Positions 1 through 8,146 are shown, counted from the first letter of the stretch. The stretch is DNA of 39,727 nucleotides from an uncultured Dorea sp. (GCA_947063855.1 CAMSTW010000029.1:1-39727); one strand, 5' to 3'. The notes: generated by a model not told the origin, from the sequence alone. Program-made: numbers and translations.

Positions 1-1702
1 AAAAATAATAGGATACGTGTACAATTCCCTCTGTCTCCAGCCTATGGATCAGAACCTTGCGGCCGTCCATCTCACGTACCTCCTGGGGGATCTCTTCCAT
101 TCCCTCCGGAATATCCGACAATAACAGGCGGGGCAGAGTCTCAAGCTGCTTCTCTGTATCCGGCCTTCCCTGTATCTCTCTGAGACGCTTCAGTTCTGAT
201 ATGACCTTCTCCCTCTTAACCGGGAGCCACAATTCCTTGATCTCCTCAAGGCGTATCCGCTCTTTCTTGCGTCTCTCTTCTCCAAGAGTCCGGGAGGGGT
301 ACAGTGCAAGCTGCGCACAATGCGGATTCTCAAGCATGACTTCTCTTAGCAGTCTTTCGAAGTACCCTTCTTCCATCTTCCCTCGCAGAGACTGGAAGAT
401 ATGCCCGCAGCACAGATTCTGCGCCGGGTCTCCGCCGTAGAGACAGCTGTCCAGAATATGCATGGCATTCACGATTCCCTCCGGATACATCCCGGATTCC
501 TTCTCCCGCGTATTGAACTCCATACGGCTTAAAACAGCCGCTATCCTCCAATGATCCAGCCCCTTTTTTGCAAGTTCTTCCAGCGTAGAAGAGACCGTCT
601 CCCATACTTCCTCCTTCTTGTCCTCACAGGCGTTGCGTACGACCAGCACAAGATACGGCTGCTGGATTCCATCCATCCTTGCAAGTTCTACGTTCTGTGC
701 AAGCCCCCTGTCAAGAACTGCCTTGCGAAGCGGCGACTCATTGGTCGAACAGAGAATATCAGCCAGTACGCCGCACGCCACATTCTTCTCCGGTTCATCG
801 AACCTTCCGTACACCCATCCTTTCGCAAGGATCATGCGCTCTCCTGGATCCTCATTTTCCCCAATCTCATAGGCGCACTGTTCTTCGGTCTGCCGCACAG
901 GCTTCTGAAGCGGTATCTCCAATTCATCCTCCTGCCGGTCATATTCTTCTAACACATTTCCAAGCTTTGTAAGCACCGGCCCGATATCCATCTCTCCGTC
1001 CAGGATGATATGAGAATTCGACGGATGATAGAAACGCCGGTAGCTTGCCGTGTATTCTTCATATGTAAGTTCCGTGATGTGCTCCGGATCACCGCCGGAC
1101 TGGTACTGATAGCAGTTGTCCGGGAAAAGCATGCGGTTCAGCTTACTGTCAATCAGTGTATCAGGCGATGCATACATGCCCTTCATCTCGTTATATACCA
1201 CGCCGTTGCAGCTAAGTTCTCCTTCCGGATCTTCCAGTTCATAATGCCATCCCTCCTGGAGAAACGTATCCTTCTTCGTCATACAGAGCGGATGAAACAC
1301 CGCGTCCAGATAGACGTCCATAAGATTCAGAAAGTCCTTCTCATTCCTGCTGCACACCGGATACATGGTCTTGTCCGGAAATGTGAACGCATTCATGAAG
1401 GTCTGCAGGGATCCCTTGATCATCTCCACAAACGGCTTGCTGACCGGATACTTCTCTGAACCGCAGAGAAGAGAATGTTCGAGTATGTGAAATACTCCTG
1501 TATCGTTGGACGGGAGCGTCTTGAATGCAATCGCAAACGTCTTATTCTCTTCCCTGCGGCTAAGCCACAAGAGCTTCGCGCCGTTCTTTCCATAATGCAT
1601 CCGGTAGAGAACGGCCTTTATCTCCGGAAGTGTCGTGACGTCATCTAATATAAATCCTGTCTCCAAAGCAATCTGCCTGATTCTTGTCTCTTTCTCATCC
1701 AT
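1..1702 (-). CDS. M16C family zinc metallopeptidase (PreP/insulinase-like), 3' end outside window
   Basis: This is the N-terminal ~567 residues of an M16C-type peptidase, the presequence-protease-like branch of the insulinase superfamily, which degrades peptides inside a large closed chamber. The inverted zinc motif HxxEH is visible as HILEH at residues 72-76, in the typical context FHILEHSLLCGSEKYP, followed by the family-typical KPFVEMIKGSLQTFMNAFT stretch. The frame stays open from the ATG at 1702 to the left edge, so the gene runs out of the window; full family members are about 970 residues. The start is chosen because AAGGGAG lies 8 nt upstream. A terminator of the upstream gene separates it from the DUF1349 gene, so it is probably transcribed separately. 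The family call is secure; the physiological substrate is unknown. Confidence 0.93.
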   Translation of the reverse strand, partial: MDEKETRIRQIALETGFILDDVTTLPEIKAVLYRMHYGKNGAKLLWLSRREENKTFAIAFKTLPSNDTGVFHILEHSLLCGSEKYPVSKPFVEMIKGSLQTFMNAFTFPDKTMYPVCSRNEKDFLNLMDVYLDAVFHPLCMTKKDTFLQEGWHYELEDPEGELSCNGVVYNEMKGMYASPDTLIDSKLNRMLFPDNCYQYQSGGDPEHITELTYEEYTASYRRFYHPSNSHIILDGEMDIGPVLTKLGNVLEEYDRQEDELEIPLQKPVRQTEEQCAYEIGENEDPGERMILAKGWVYGRFDEPEKNVACGVLADILCSTNESPLRKAVLDRGLAQNVELARMDGIQQPYLVLVVRNACEDKKEEVWETVSSTLEELAKKGLDHWRIAAVLSRMEFNTREKESGMYPEGIVNAMHILDSCLYGGDPAQNLCCGHIFQSLRGKMEEGYFERLLREVMLENPHCAQLALYPSRTLGEERRKKERIRLEEIKELWLPVKREKVISELKRLREIQGRPDTEKQLETLPRLLLSDIPEGMEEIPQEVREMDGRKVLIHRLETEGIVHVSYYF

Positions 1703-1718
1703 ATCCTTTACTCCCTTG

Positions 1719-1750
1719 ATCTATCCTGAATCTATCCTGAATCTATCCTG
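1719..1750. repeat. three tandem copies of an 11-bp unit
   Basis: The unit atctatcctga occurs at 1719-1729 and 1730-1740 and, lacking its last base, at 1741-1750, just upstream of the M16C start codon. A further partial copy (atctatcct) lies near 1860. This could be slipped-strand duplication or a protein-binding array in the 5' leader; nothing in the sequence decides between these. Confidence 0.7.
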
Positions 1751-1800
1751 TGTATGCCATCTTTCGACATTTCGTACTGTTAACTGACTAAAGGATAAAG

Positions 1801-1836
1801 AAAAAACGAGCAGCCGTCAATAACGGTTGCTCGTTT
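1801..1836 (-). terminator. Rho-independent terminator of the DUF1349 gene
   Basis: On the minus strand a 14-bp stem (AAACGAGCAACCGT paired with ACGGCTGCTCGTTT, one G-U pair) with a 5-nt loop is followed by a run of six T. It lies 35 nt after the DUF1349 stop codon. Confidence 0.9.
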
Positions 1837-1870
1837 GGCAGTATCCGCAGTCTATTCTGCATCTATCCTC

Positions 1871-2476
1871 CTATTCTTCATCCGGCTTCTGTCCGTCATG
1901 CGAACGCCACTGGCACGCTCCCATGGACATCGCAGAAAAAACAGCCTTAAAAGAAGAGTCTTCCGGCGAACAGGCATAGATTCCAAACCGGATCTTATCC
2001 GCCCCTTTACTCATATGACAGATCCGCATCTGCCGAAACCGGCTTCCATCCTCCGAACACTCTATACAGTAATCGTCCCCGCGCCTGCTGAAACGATACC
2101 ACATCATCTTTATATCTGCACGGATCTGTGTTGTCGCCCAGTCAGAATATCCGCCATTGGTCACTACCCTCCCCAGATGCTGGTACTCTTCGTTCTCATA
2201 CTCGACAGACCCCTTCAGCCAGTTCTCCGAATCCAGATACATGACGATCCCGCACTGGTCAAAACGGTGATGGCTTTCGGTAAAATCTGTCTTTACTACA
2301 AAACTGAAATACTTCTCTTCCGTCTCCATCTGCAGCACAGGCGCGTTGTCATTGCGGAAGTGATAATATGTCCGCTGCCACAAGTCTGTGTGCGGCAGTG
2401 TAACAATCTCAATCTGTCCATCTTTTATACTGTATTCCTTTGGTTCCCTTGTCCATTGAAAATCTTCAATTCTCAT
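1871..2476 (-). CDS. DUF1349 domain protein (concanavalin A-like fold)
   Basis: A 201-residue protein that matches the DUF1349 family along its whole length: a cytosolic, jellyroll-like protein with no signal peptide or membrane segment. Typical family features are the N-terminal W-x-R/E-P strand, the aromatic-rich L-W-Q-R-T-Y-Y segment around residues 30-40, and the central QCGIVMY...ENWLKGSVEYEN region. The frame is open 15 nt further upstream from a TTG, but GAGGAG lies 7 nt before the ATG at 2476, which decides the start. The gene is flanked by strong terminators on both sides and so looks monocistronic. The family has no firmly established biochemical role; sugar or glycan recognition is usually guessed from the fold. 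Confidence 0.85.
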   Translation of the reverse strand: MRIEDFQWTREPKEYSIKDGQIEIVTLPHTDLWQRTYYHFRNDNAPVLQMETEEKYFSFVVKTDFTESHHRFDQCGIVMYLDSENWLKGSVEYENEEYQHLGRVVTNGGYSDWATTQIRADIKMMWYRFSRRGDDYCIECSEDGSRFRQMRICHMSKGADKIRFGIYACSPEDSSFKAVFSAMSMGACQWRSHDGQKPDEE

Positions 2477-2522
2477 AATATAGCTCCTCAACTTGTTTCA
2501 TGATTCTGCCTGGCATTTACCA

Positions 2523-2570
2523 AAAAGGACAATATATAGATGCCTTGTTCCATCTATATATTGCCCTTTT
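2523..2570. terminator. bidirectional-looking hairpin terminator after the FliD-like gene
   Basis: A long A/T-rich stem (GGGCAATATATAGATG with CATCTATATATTGTCC on the minus strand) is flanked by T-runs in both orientations. It lies about 20 nt after the stop codon of the FliD-like gene and upstream of the DUF1349 start, insulating the two. Confidence 0.88.
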
Positions 2571-2590
2571 CGTTACCATAAAAATGTACG

Positions 2591-3919
2591 CTAGATCAGA
2601 TAGTTCATCATCATGCCGACAGCATTATAATTGCTCATGTTATATACTCCGCTTCTGGAATACATACCCAGCACAGCATACGGGTTCGTTGCGGAATTCT
2701 TTGAAGCGCTTCCGTAAGAACTGGAATATGCATTGGATGAATACCCATTGGTCAGTGAGTTCGCACTCATATTCAAGCCGCTGCCTGCCTTGTTGAACAT
2801 ACGTTCAGCTATCCCGCCTATGCCTGAGATCAGGTCTCTGGTCAGCGCTGAATCCTTCGCCATGTTCTTGTCAAATGCAGCCTTGTCAAAGCTTAAGGTC
2901 GCGTCCTTATTAACCGTGATACCCATCTGCTTCAATGACTGCTCTGAACCAAGCCCGTTGAGAAGGCTCTGCATCTGCCTGGCTATGCCGGTTCCCCTGT
3001 CAAAATTATCGTTGAGGAACTTTAATGAAGAATTATATGCATCCACCAGATTACTGAGGGCGTCCGCCGCCTTCTTAGTATCCACGTCAGCTTTAAGCGT
3101 AGTCTGTCCTGTACCCTTAAGCTCGGCGTTGACTCCCACATAACCAACTGAAACCGTATTGCTCTCAGACTCATGCTCCGTCGTCATGCCGCTTGAGGTT
3201 ACAGAATACTTCGCATTCACTGCCTCTGTCTTCACATTCTCTGCTCCGGCCGCCGCGCCCATCTCTCCGCTTACCTCAAACGCATGGCTTACGCCTGTCT
3301 CCTTGCCTTCAATCTGCAGGGACGCAACACCGTCCTTCTCCACAACGCTTGCGGTTACATTCGCCTTACTCTTATTGATCTGGTCCGCCGCCTCTCTTAA
3401 CATCTGGGCATTGGTCTTAGAGCCGCCGTTCGCCTTGACGGCGCTTACCTGGACATTCACAGAATTCTTGTCGTCTCCCACGGTAAAGTTCATGGCGGAT
3501 TGTGCGTAAGCCGATGCCTTCACGCCTTCGCTGACATTCATCTGTGCCTGCGCAACCTGTGTAACATCAAGCTGAAAATCCTTATCACTCTTAAGCAGCA
3601 GCTTGCCGCTTGCAGTTGCCACCTTCTCGTTCGTGCTGGTGACTGCAAGGTCGCTCATGGCCCCGCTCTTGTTCGAACCTCTCAGCTCATTGGCTGCATT
3701 CATCAGGTCTGTCATGCTGCTGCTGTATTCCTTCACGAATGCCACATTGGCATTCTTGGCAGCCTTCTGTGACACAACTGATGACACGGACGTCGATGAA
3801 GATGTCTGATTCAGCTTGGGATTCCGATAGAGAGCCTGAGACAGGCGGAGACTGTTGATCGTAGACTGATAACCATATAAACTATTCAATCCATAGGAAC
3901 TGATTCCGCTGATTGCCAT
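2591..3919 (-). CDS. orphan FliD-like (flagellar hook-associated protein 2-like) protein
   Basis: A 442-residue protein resembling the FliD/HAP2 filament-cap family, mainly in its C-terminal domain: the segment around residues 285-375 has the D-A-Y-N-x-x-x-x-F-L-x-x-N-F-D-R-G-T-G pattern followed by L-x-x-M-G-I-T-V-N-K-D-A-T-L-S-F-D, where FliD proteins describe their last domain. The N-terminus (MAISGISSYG) is Ser/Gly-rich like FliD. The tail from ~380 on is Asn/Ser/Tyr-rich and low in complexity. An upstream in-frame ATG at 3940 is rejected because its codons contain the Shine-Dalgarno sequence AAAGGAGG for the ATG at 3919. No other flagellar gene is present in the window, so it may be a cap protein of a distant flagellar locus or a repurposed surface protein. 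Confidence 0.75.
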   Translation of the reverse strand: MAISGISSYGLNSLYGYQSTINSLRLSQALYRNPKLNQTSSSTSVSSVVSQKAAKNANVAFVKEYSSSMTDLMNAANELRGSNKSGAMSDLAVTSTNEKVATASGKLLLKSDKDFQLDVTQVAQAQMNVSEGVKASAYAQSAMNFTVGDDKNSVNVQVSAVKANGGSKTNAQMLREAADQINKSKANVTASVVEKDGVASLQIEGKETGVSHAFEVSGEMGAAAGAENVKTEAVNAKYSVTSSGMTTEHESESNTVSVGYVGVNAELKGTGQTTLKADVDTKKAADALSNLVDAYNSSLKFLNDNFDRGTGIARQMQSLLNGLGSEQSLKQMGITVNKDATLSFDKAAFDKNMAKDSALTRDLISGIGGIAERMFNKAGSGLNMSANSLTNGYSSNAYSSSYGSASKNSATNPYAVLGMYSRSGVYNMSNYNAVGMMMNYLI

Positions 3920-4162
3920 ATCTCTTCCTCCTTTCTTCATATTATATATTATTCCACGATTCCCATAGATGATGGTAATCGTTGGAATACTGGTATATTA
4001 CTTCTGGGATCATATGACGGGATTCTTCTCTCACAGAGAATCCTCTGTCTGTCCGGAAGTGAGAATGGCTCTTCCATCCTTCGTTATAATATCGACATTC
4101 TGGATATAATTGTTAAGAGACAACGAAGAAAATATCACTATTTGACGTCAAACCATAAAGTG

Positions 4163-4193
4163 AAAAAGGGAATCCCGATCACCCGGAATCCCC
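4163..4193 (-). terminator. terminator of yceD-rpmF
   Basis: On the minus strand GGGGATTCC pairs with GGGATTCCC (two G-U pairs) around an 8-nt loop, followed by five T. It begins 14 nt after the rpmF stop codon. Confidence 0.85.
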
Positions 4194-4207
4194 TCTCTTT
4201 TCCCTGA

Positions 4208-4387
4208 TTAGTCCTGTGGAATGATTTCTTTTTTGTTATATGATCCACAAGCCTTGCAAACTCTGTGAGGCATCATTAATTCGCCGCATCTGCTGCACTT
4301 CACCAGATTCGGTGCGCTCATCTTCCAGTTTGCTCTTCTTTTGTCTCTTCTTGCTTTAGAAGATTTATTCTTTGGACAAATTGACAT
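4208..4387 (-). CDS. rpmF: 50S ribosomal protein bL32
   Basis: A 59-residue basic protein, the usual length for bL32, a component of the large ribosomal subunit near the peptidyl-transferase side. It starts MSICPKNKSS, has the basic K-A-R-R-D-K-R-R-A-N-W-K segment, and carries four cysteines in a CxxC...CxxC zinc ribbon (residues 31, 34, 44, 47), so it is the zinc-binding form and not the cysteine-free paralogue. GGAGG lies just upstream of the ATG at 4387. It follows yceD by 3 nt, the conserved yceD-rpmF arrangement, and is followed by a terminator, so the two genes form a short operon. Confidence 0.97.
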   Translation of the reverse strand: MSICPKNKSSKARRDKRRANWKMSAPNLVKCSRCGELMMPHRVCKACGSYNKKEIIPQD

Positions 4388-4390
4388 AGG

Positions 4391-4918
4391 TTACACCTCC
4401 TTAAAATTCTTAAACACATCGCGGATAACTGACATTCTCGGGTCGAGGCCTGTATCTTCACAATCACAGGTCCCTTCATTCAGGTTCTGACCACATACAT
4501 TGCAAATTCCTTTACAGTCTTCGCTACACAGAATTTTCGTCGGCCACCCTACTAATAACTCGTTGTAGACTAACTGCTCTACGTCAAAGTTATATCCGTC
4601 AATATAATTTGCTTCGTCTAGTTCTTCTGTCTCCGCAGCTGCTTGCGGATCCACGCTCACCTTCTTATGGAAAGAAAGCGGAATCTCCACCCGAACATCC
4701 GCAAGACACCGGTCACAGGGAATCACTGCCGTAACCTCTCCCCTGCCGGTAATCTCAAGCTTCTTATCTCCTGCATATGCAATACACAGAGCAAGAAATG
4801 ACTTTCTTATAAGCCTGAAGCTTCCCATCTCGCACCGGAATTCTTCCATCTCAATGGGAACCGTCTGTTCGATTGTCGTATGCTGTTCTGACAAAACGCT
4901 GGATAGGTCTATCTTCAT
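4391..4918 (-). CDS. yceD: YceD/DUF177 family protein (23S rRNA accumulation protein)
   Basis: A 175-residue DUF177 protein; the family is linked to 23S rRNA accumulation and is nearly always encoded next to rpmF, as here. The family-defining CDRCLADV block is near residue 75, and a second cysteine cluster (CSEDCKGICNVCGQN) near residues 135-150 is likely to bind a metal. The upstream GTG at 4936 is rejected because AGGAG lies between it and the ATG at 4918, at a spacing of 7 nt. A near-consensus sigma-A promoter lies directly upstream, so transcription starts here and runs through rpmF. Confidence 0.95.
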   Translation of the reverse strand: MKIDLSSVLSEQHTTIEQTVPIEMEEFRCEMGSFRLIRKSFLALCIAYAGDKKLEITGRGEVTAVIPCDRCLADVRVEIPLSFHKKVSVDPQAAAETEELDEANYIDGYNFDVEQLVYNELLVGWPTKILCSEDCKGICNVCGQNLNEGTCDCEDTGLDPRMSVIRDVFKNFKEV

Positions 4919-4945
4919 TGTTTTTCTCCTATTCACACCTAGATT

Positions 4946-4973
4946 ATTATATCATGTAAATAAGATTTGTCAA
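4946..4973 (-). promoter_or_regulatory. sigma-A promoter of yceD-rpmF
   Basis: Minus strand TTGACA, 16-nt spacer, TATAAT: both hexamers are perfect consensus. The predicted start lies ~20 nt upstream of the yceD ATG, giving a short leader. Confidence 0.93.
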
Positions 4974-5090
4974 CACCCATCTTCCAAACTTTTACGCCCA
5001 AAATATTGATTTTTTAAGAAATGTAACCCCAAATACTGTATCGGTGCATCTTCCGGTCCACCATTACAGTCTCAATACCTTCCACGGCAA

Positions 5091-5726
5091 TTACTTTCCT
5101 TCCGTATTCACTGGTGTAATCACGATATTCTGTGCCGCCACGCCGGTCTTTCTCGTCACGATATCTTCAATCTGCGCCCTGCTGGCGTCGCTTAAATCAG
5201 CCGCGTTCACCACAACATCCGCCGTATCTGCCGTCAGGCTGATCACCACCTCGTTAAATCCTTTCGACGCAAGCAGCGTCTCTGCCGCGGCCTCCTTCTC
5301 GGACAGGTCCGTCATCTGCACCATCTGACGGACCGCATCCTGCTTCTGTTCGTCGCTCAGATTGTCATTGTCAATAATCTCCAGCAGGGATTCCTTATTC
5401 TTGGCTCTCACCTGTTCTCTCGCTACTTTCGCTTCTGCTACCACGGCGTTGGCGTCGCCGCCTGTCAGCACAGCCTCTCCGGGAGTCCCGTCCACACTGC
5501 CGTCCGCCCCTTCCCCGCCGTCCTGACTCGCGATATCATCAGACGCGCTGGCCATGTCTTCCTCCGAGATATCCAGAAGCTCCTTGTTCGCGAGGTCGGC
5601 GCTGGCAGTCTCTGCCTCCTTCTTATCCCCGAATATTTTTCCGGAATAATTCAGGTATCCTGCCGCCGCGATCATGACGGCCAACGCCGCGATTATAATC
5701 TGGTTCTTCTTCACTATTTGTTTCAC
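5091..5726 (-). CDS. spoIIIAH: stage III sporulation protein AH
   Basis: A 211-residue SpoIIIAH homologue, the mother-cell membrane protein whose extracellular domain meets forespore SpoIIQ to form the channel across the intermembrane space during engulfment. One N-terminal membrane segment (residues ~9-27) is followed by an acidic Ala/Asp/Gly-rich linker and a C-terminal YscJ/FliF-like ring-building domain (~residues 95-205), which ends in the typical ...DIVTRKTGVAAQNIVITPV block. The start is GTG with AGGAGG 7 nt upstream. It is the last gene of spoIIIAA-AH; no convincing terminator was seen between its stop and the yceD promoter. Confidence 0.97.
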   Translation of the reverse strand: MKQIVKKNQIIIAALAVMIAAAGYLNYSGKIFGDKKEAETASADLANKELLDISEEDMASASDDIASQDGGEGADGSVDGTPGEAVLTGGDANAVVAEAKVAREQVRAKNKESLLEIIDNDNLSDEQKQDAVRQMVQMTDLSEKEAAAETLLASKGFNEVVISLTADTADVVVNAADLSDASRAQIEDIVTRKTGVAAQNIVITPVNTEGK

Positions 5727-5750
5727 TGTTCATCCTCCTACTTTGCCACA

Positions 5751-6347
5751 TTATTTTGAACTCTTCTTCATTATCCTAATTTTATGCGTGTCTATCCCAA
5801 ATAATGCCTGAACTGCCTCAGTAATATTCTGTTTGACTATGGGATTGTCCCCGCCCTGGGCGATCACGACCACTCCCTCTGCCTGCGGGCTTATCTCTTT
5901 GCTGACATAGGGTTCCCCGGAAGAACCGCCGTCATTGTATACGGTCGTCTCGCCATGGTTATTATTCTTCGTCGTTCTGGTTCCCCCCTGGCTGTCCGAT
6001 TCCGTTACGGCTTCGCTGGTTATCTCCATGTCCTTCTCGACCACCTTCTCCGCCGAGCTTTTCAGCGTGATCATTACCGTGACCTCTCCTACGCCGTCCA
6101 TCTGTGACAGCACCCCTGCCAGATGATTCTCCAGATCACGTACGTAGGTATCCTGACCTACCGCTTCTTCTCCCTCTGACCGGAATACCGCCGTCTCTCT
6201 GTCTTCCTTCTTCCTGTTCCCGGCCGGCAGGGAGATCACAAGCAGAAGAACGCCGGCCAGGAAAATGATCAATATCTGATCCTTCTTCATATGTTTCAAT
6301 GAGAAATTCTTCGGAATCTCGAAGGGAAACCATTTCTTATTATCCAC
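5751..6347 (-). CDS. spoIIIAG: stage III sporulation protein AG
   Basis: A 198-residue SpoIIIAG homologue, which forms the large stacked ring of the SpoIIIA channel in the mother-cell membrane. There is one membrane segment at about residues 26-42 and a ring-building domain split by a Ser/Thr/Asn-rich insertion (~residues 105-145, ending with TTVYNDGGSSGEPYV), the insertion that makes the beta-triangle in known SpoIIIAG rings. The start is GTG; GGAGG lies 6 nt before it. It is 69 nt behind spoIIIAF and 24 nt ahead of spoIIIAH in the same operon. Confidence 0.97.
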   Translation of the reverse strand: MDNKKWFPFEIPKNFSLKHMKKDQILIIFLAGVLLLVISLPAGNRKKEDRETAVFRSEGEEAVGQDTYVRDLENHLAGVLSQMDGVGEVTVMITLKSSAEKVVEKDMEITSEAVTESDSQGGTRTTKNNNHGETTVYNDGGSSGEPYVSKEISPQAEGVVVIAQGGDNPIVKQNITEAVQALFGIDTHKIRIMKKSSK

Positions 6348-6416
6348 ACACTTCCTCCTTCCTGCCTATACTGCCCGGCAGACTGTTGAAAATTCATACC
6401 CGCAATCTTTACGGCC

Positions 6417-6773
6417 TTATCTTTCAATCTGTATCTTCTCTATATCAATACTTCCGCCTTCTTCATCCCACATATCCTCCAACCATGCATTTTCAGGCTC
6501 TGTCTCTGCCGCATTCCTGTTCAGGTATTGCGCCGCCTCTTCAATCTTCCTAAGCTGCCGCCGGTATTCCCTACTGTCATACAGTTCCTTCCAGGTCCCC
6601 TCCGTCCCCATGAGCTTAAGAACCGGAGACGTCAGCATCACCGTCAGTACAAGTCCGGTGAAGAACCGGATATACCTCTTATAATCCGGATTCGGGACCA
6701 CATGCATGACCGCGGTTATCATGACCAGATAAAACGCGATATTACGGATCCATTCATAAAGATAGTCAAACAT
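6417..6773 (-). CDS. spoIIIAF: stage III sporulation protein AF (short form)
   Basis: A 118-residue SpoIIIAF homologue with two N-terminal membrane segments (~residues 8-26 and 36-52) and a short cytoplasmic or intermembrane tail ending in D-I-E-K-I-Q-I-E-R, the place where longer SpoIIIAF proteins also have an I-E-K-I motif. The Bacillus protein is about 206 residues, so the ring-building region is much reduced here. The ATG at 6773 is chosen because GAGG lies 7 nt upstream; a GTG two codons earlier overlaps this site. It starts 9 nt after the spoIIIAE stop, so translation is probably coupled. Confidence 0.92.
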   Translation of the reverse strand: MFDYLYEWIRNIAFYLVMITAVMHVVPNPDYKRYIRFFTGLVLTVMLTSPVLKLMGTEGTWKELYDSREYRRQLRKIEEAAQYLNRNAAETEPENAWLEDMWDEEGGSIDIEKIQIER

Positions 6774-6782
6774 ATTCACACC

Positions 6783-7940
6783 TCATACTTTCCCTGTCAC
6801 CGCCGTGACTACGACAATCGTAAGAAGGAATAAGAGAGATACGGTAAATATCACGTTCAGAAGAAGCCTGCATCCCTCTCCCACCGTCTCTATACAGCCA
6901 ACGACCCGTTTGTCGGAGACCGGCTGTATCACCGCGGCCGCCAGCTTATACAGCAGGACGATACCGGCAACCTGAACCAAAGGGACGATGCAGATTGCAA
7001 TGCAGATCAAAGCCCCTGTCATTCCGATTCCATTCTTCACCAGCACCGCTGTCCCAAGCGCCACCTCGGCTACGCCCCCCATGATGTCTCCCACTCCGGG
7101 AATCGCCTCCACGCCTCTGGTGACAGCGCTCCTTTTCACCGTATCAATGGCCGGGCTTATGAGGCCCTGGATCACATTCAGTCCCACGATACACGCAAGC
7201 AAAGTCTTTAAGCTCCAGGCAACCGCCATCTCTATAAGCTCCGCAAATTTTGTCAGATAATCCTCCCCCGCCAGATAGTTCAGGACCTTCACCATCATAT
7301 AGATATGTATGACCGGAAGCAGGAAATTCGTAATCATGAATTCCGTCAGGAAGATCAGAAACAGCACCAGATTATAGAACGCAACGGACGTCACACTCCC
7401 CTTTGCCGCCGCGACGGCAAGGAAATACAGCGGGCAAAATACTCCCATAAAAGAGGTAAGCCCTTCTATCCCTTCACTCACCCAGTCCACCACCGTCCCA
7501 AAGGCGCTCAGTGACAACGCCATGAGCAGCAGATACAATGCATAAAAACTGACCTCCGAGATCTGCCTGCTTTGGAACACCCTTGAGAAATTACCGAACA
7601 CCGCCGCGATCATGGCAATCATCAGCATCTGCACCAGATTATCTCTGCCGGATTGGAACGCATATCCCAGCTGGTCCGCCGCAAGTCTTAAAAGAAGCTC
7701 TGCCGAGAACGTTATATCCCCGGACAGGACGCCCATCAGTGCATCCTTGAATCTCAGCCGTTCCCCCGGGAACAGTTCCTTAAGCGATGCATCAATCTCA
7801 TCAAATTCGAATTCCTCAAGCAGATTTTCTTCTTCAATATTGTCAGCCGCACTGACATCCGCCGGAACCCACAGAATCAGAGCCAGTAATAAGACCGTTA
7901 ATGCCGCCGGCAGCCTTCTCTTTCTTCGTCCACTCACCAT
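6783..7940 (-). CDS. spoIIIAE: stage III sporulation protein AE
   Basis: A ~385-residue polytopic membrane protein of the SpoIIIA complex, conserved in endospore formers. It has a basic N-terminus followed by a signal-like hydrophobic segment ending in A-D-V-S-A, an acidic stretch (E-E-E-N-L-L-E-E-F-E-F-D), then about seven membrane segments, and the conserved amphipathic region V-E-A-I-P-G-V-G-D-I-M-G-G before the last helices. The start is not certain: the ATG at 7940 places the signal segment properly, but the strong AAAGGAGG is 14 nt away; the frame is also open from an ATG at 8006 inside an upstream repeat. The unusual spacer before this gene is described separately. Confidence 0.93.
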   Translation of the reverse strand: MVSGRRKRRLPAALTVLLLALILWVPADVSAADNIEEENLLEEFEFDEIDASLKELFPGERLRFKDALMGVLSGDITFSAELLLRLAADQLGYAFQSGRDNLVQMLMIAMIAAVFGNFSRVFQSRQISEVSFYALYLLLMALSLSAFGTVVDWVSEGIEGLTSFMGVFCPLYFLAVAAAKGSVTSVAFYNLVLFLIFLTEFMITNFLLPVIHIYMMVKVLNYLAGEDYLTKFAELIEMAVAWSLKTLLACIVGLNVIQGLISPAIDTVKRSAVTRGVEAIPGVGDIMGGVAEVALGTAVLVKNGIGMTGALICIAICIVPLVQVAGIVLLYKLAAAVIQPVSDKRVVGCIETVGEGCRLLLNVIFTVSLLFLLTIVVVTAVTGKV

Positions 7941-7972
7941 AATCCCTGCCACAGCCTCCTTTCGACAGGCGC

Positions 7973-8122
7973 TTATATCTGCAGTCTCTTGATCGCGTCC
8001 ACACATTCTCTTTCCGGCATCTCCTCATTCGCACGTTCTCTTTCTGGCATCTTCTCATTCATGTTCACACATTCTCTTTCTGGCATCTCCTCAAACGTGT
8101 TCACACGTTCTCTTCCTGGCAT
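7973..8122 (-). CDS. repetitive micro-ORF between spoIIIAD and spoIIIAE (hypothetical)
   Basis: In the spacer between spoIIIAD and spoIIIAE a 49-codon frame reads MPGRERVNTFEEMPERECVN, then similar units, and ends VDAIKRLQI-stop. It consists of four copies of a peptide built on MPxRExxN, each unit a multiple of three bases long. The frame is the same as that of spoIIIAD and opens right after its stop codon. No good ribosome binding site precedes the ATG at 8122, although GAGGAGATG-like sequences recur inside the repeats. It may be translated by reinitiation after spoIIIAD, or may be a by-product of the repeat. I do not recognise it as a known protein. Confidence 0.3.
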   Translation of the reverse strand: MPGRERVNTFEEMPERECVNMNEKMPERERANEEMPERECVDAIKRLQI

Positions 8123-8136
8123 TTCTTCAATCACGT
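7996..8136. repeat. four imperfect ~33-36 bp tandem repeats inside the spoIIIA operon
   Basis: Units at about 7996-8030, 8031-8062, 8063-8098 and 8099-8136 share the forward core acattctctttctggcatct (variants at a few positions). On the transcribed strand each contains GAGGAGATGCC followed by AAAGAGAA(T/C)GTG. The repeats fill most of the gap between spoIIIAD and spoIIIAE. Confidence 0.85.
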
Positions 8137-8146
8137 CCAATGATTC

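Noticed and set aside
4040..4140. Two short overlapping minus-strand frames upstream of the FliD-like gene that read somewhat protein-like (for example N-V-D-I-I-T-K-D-G-R-A-I-L)
   Set aside because: Under 60 codons, no ribosome binding site and stop codons between; possibly an old remnant, but not enough to call a gene.
4990..5090. Possible terminator after spoIIIAH
   Set aside because: I found no stem followed by a T-run between 4974 and 5090; transcripts may run on or end in a Rho-dependent way.
7996..8136. CRISPR array
   Set aside because: The four 33-36 bp repeats are adjacent and degenerate with no unique spacers and no cas genes, and they keep an open reading frame.
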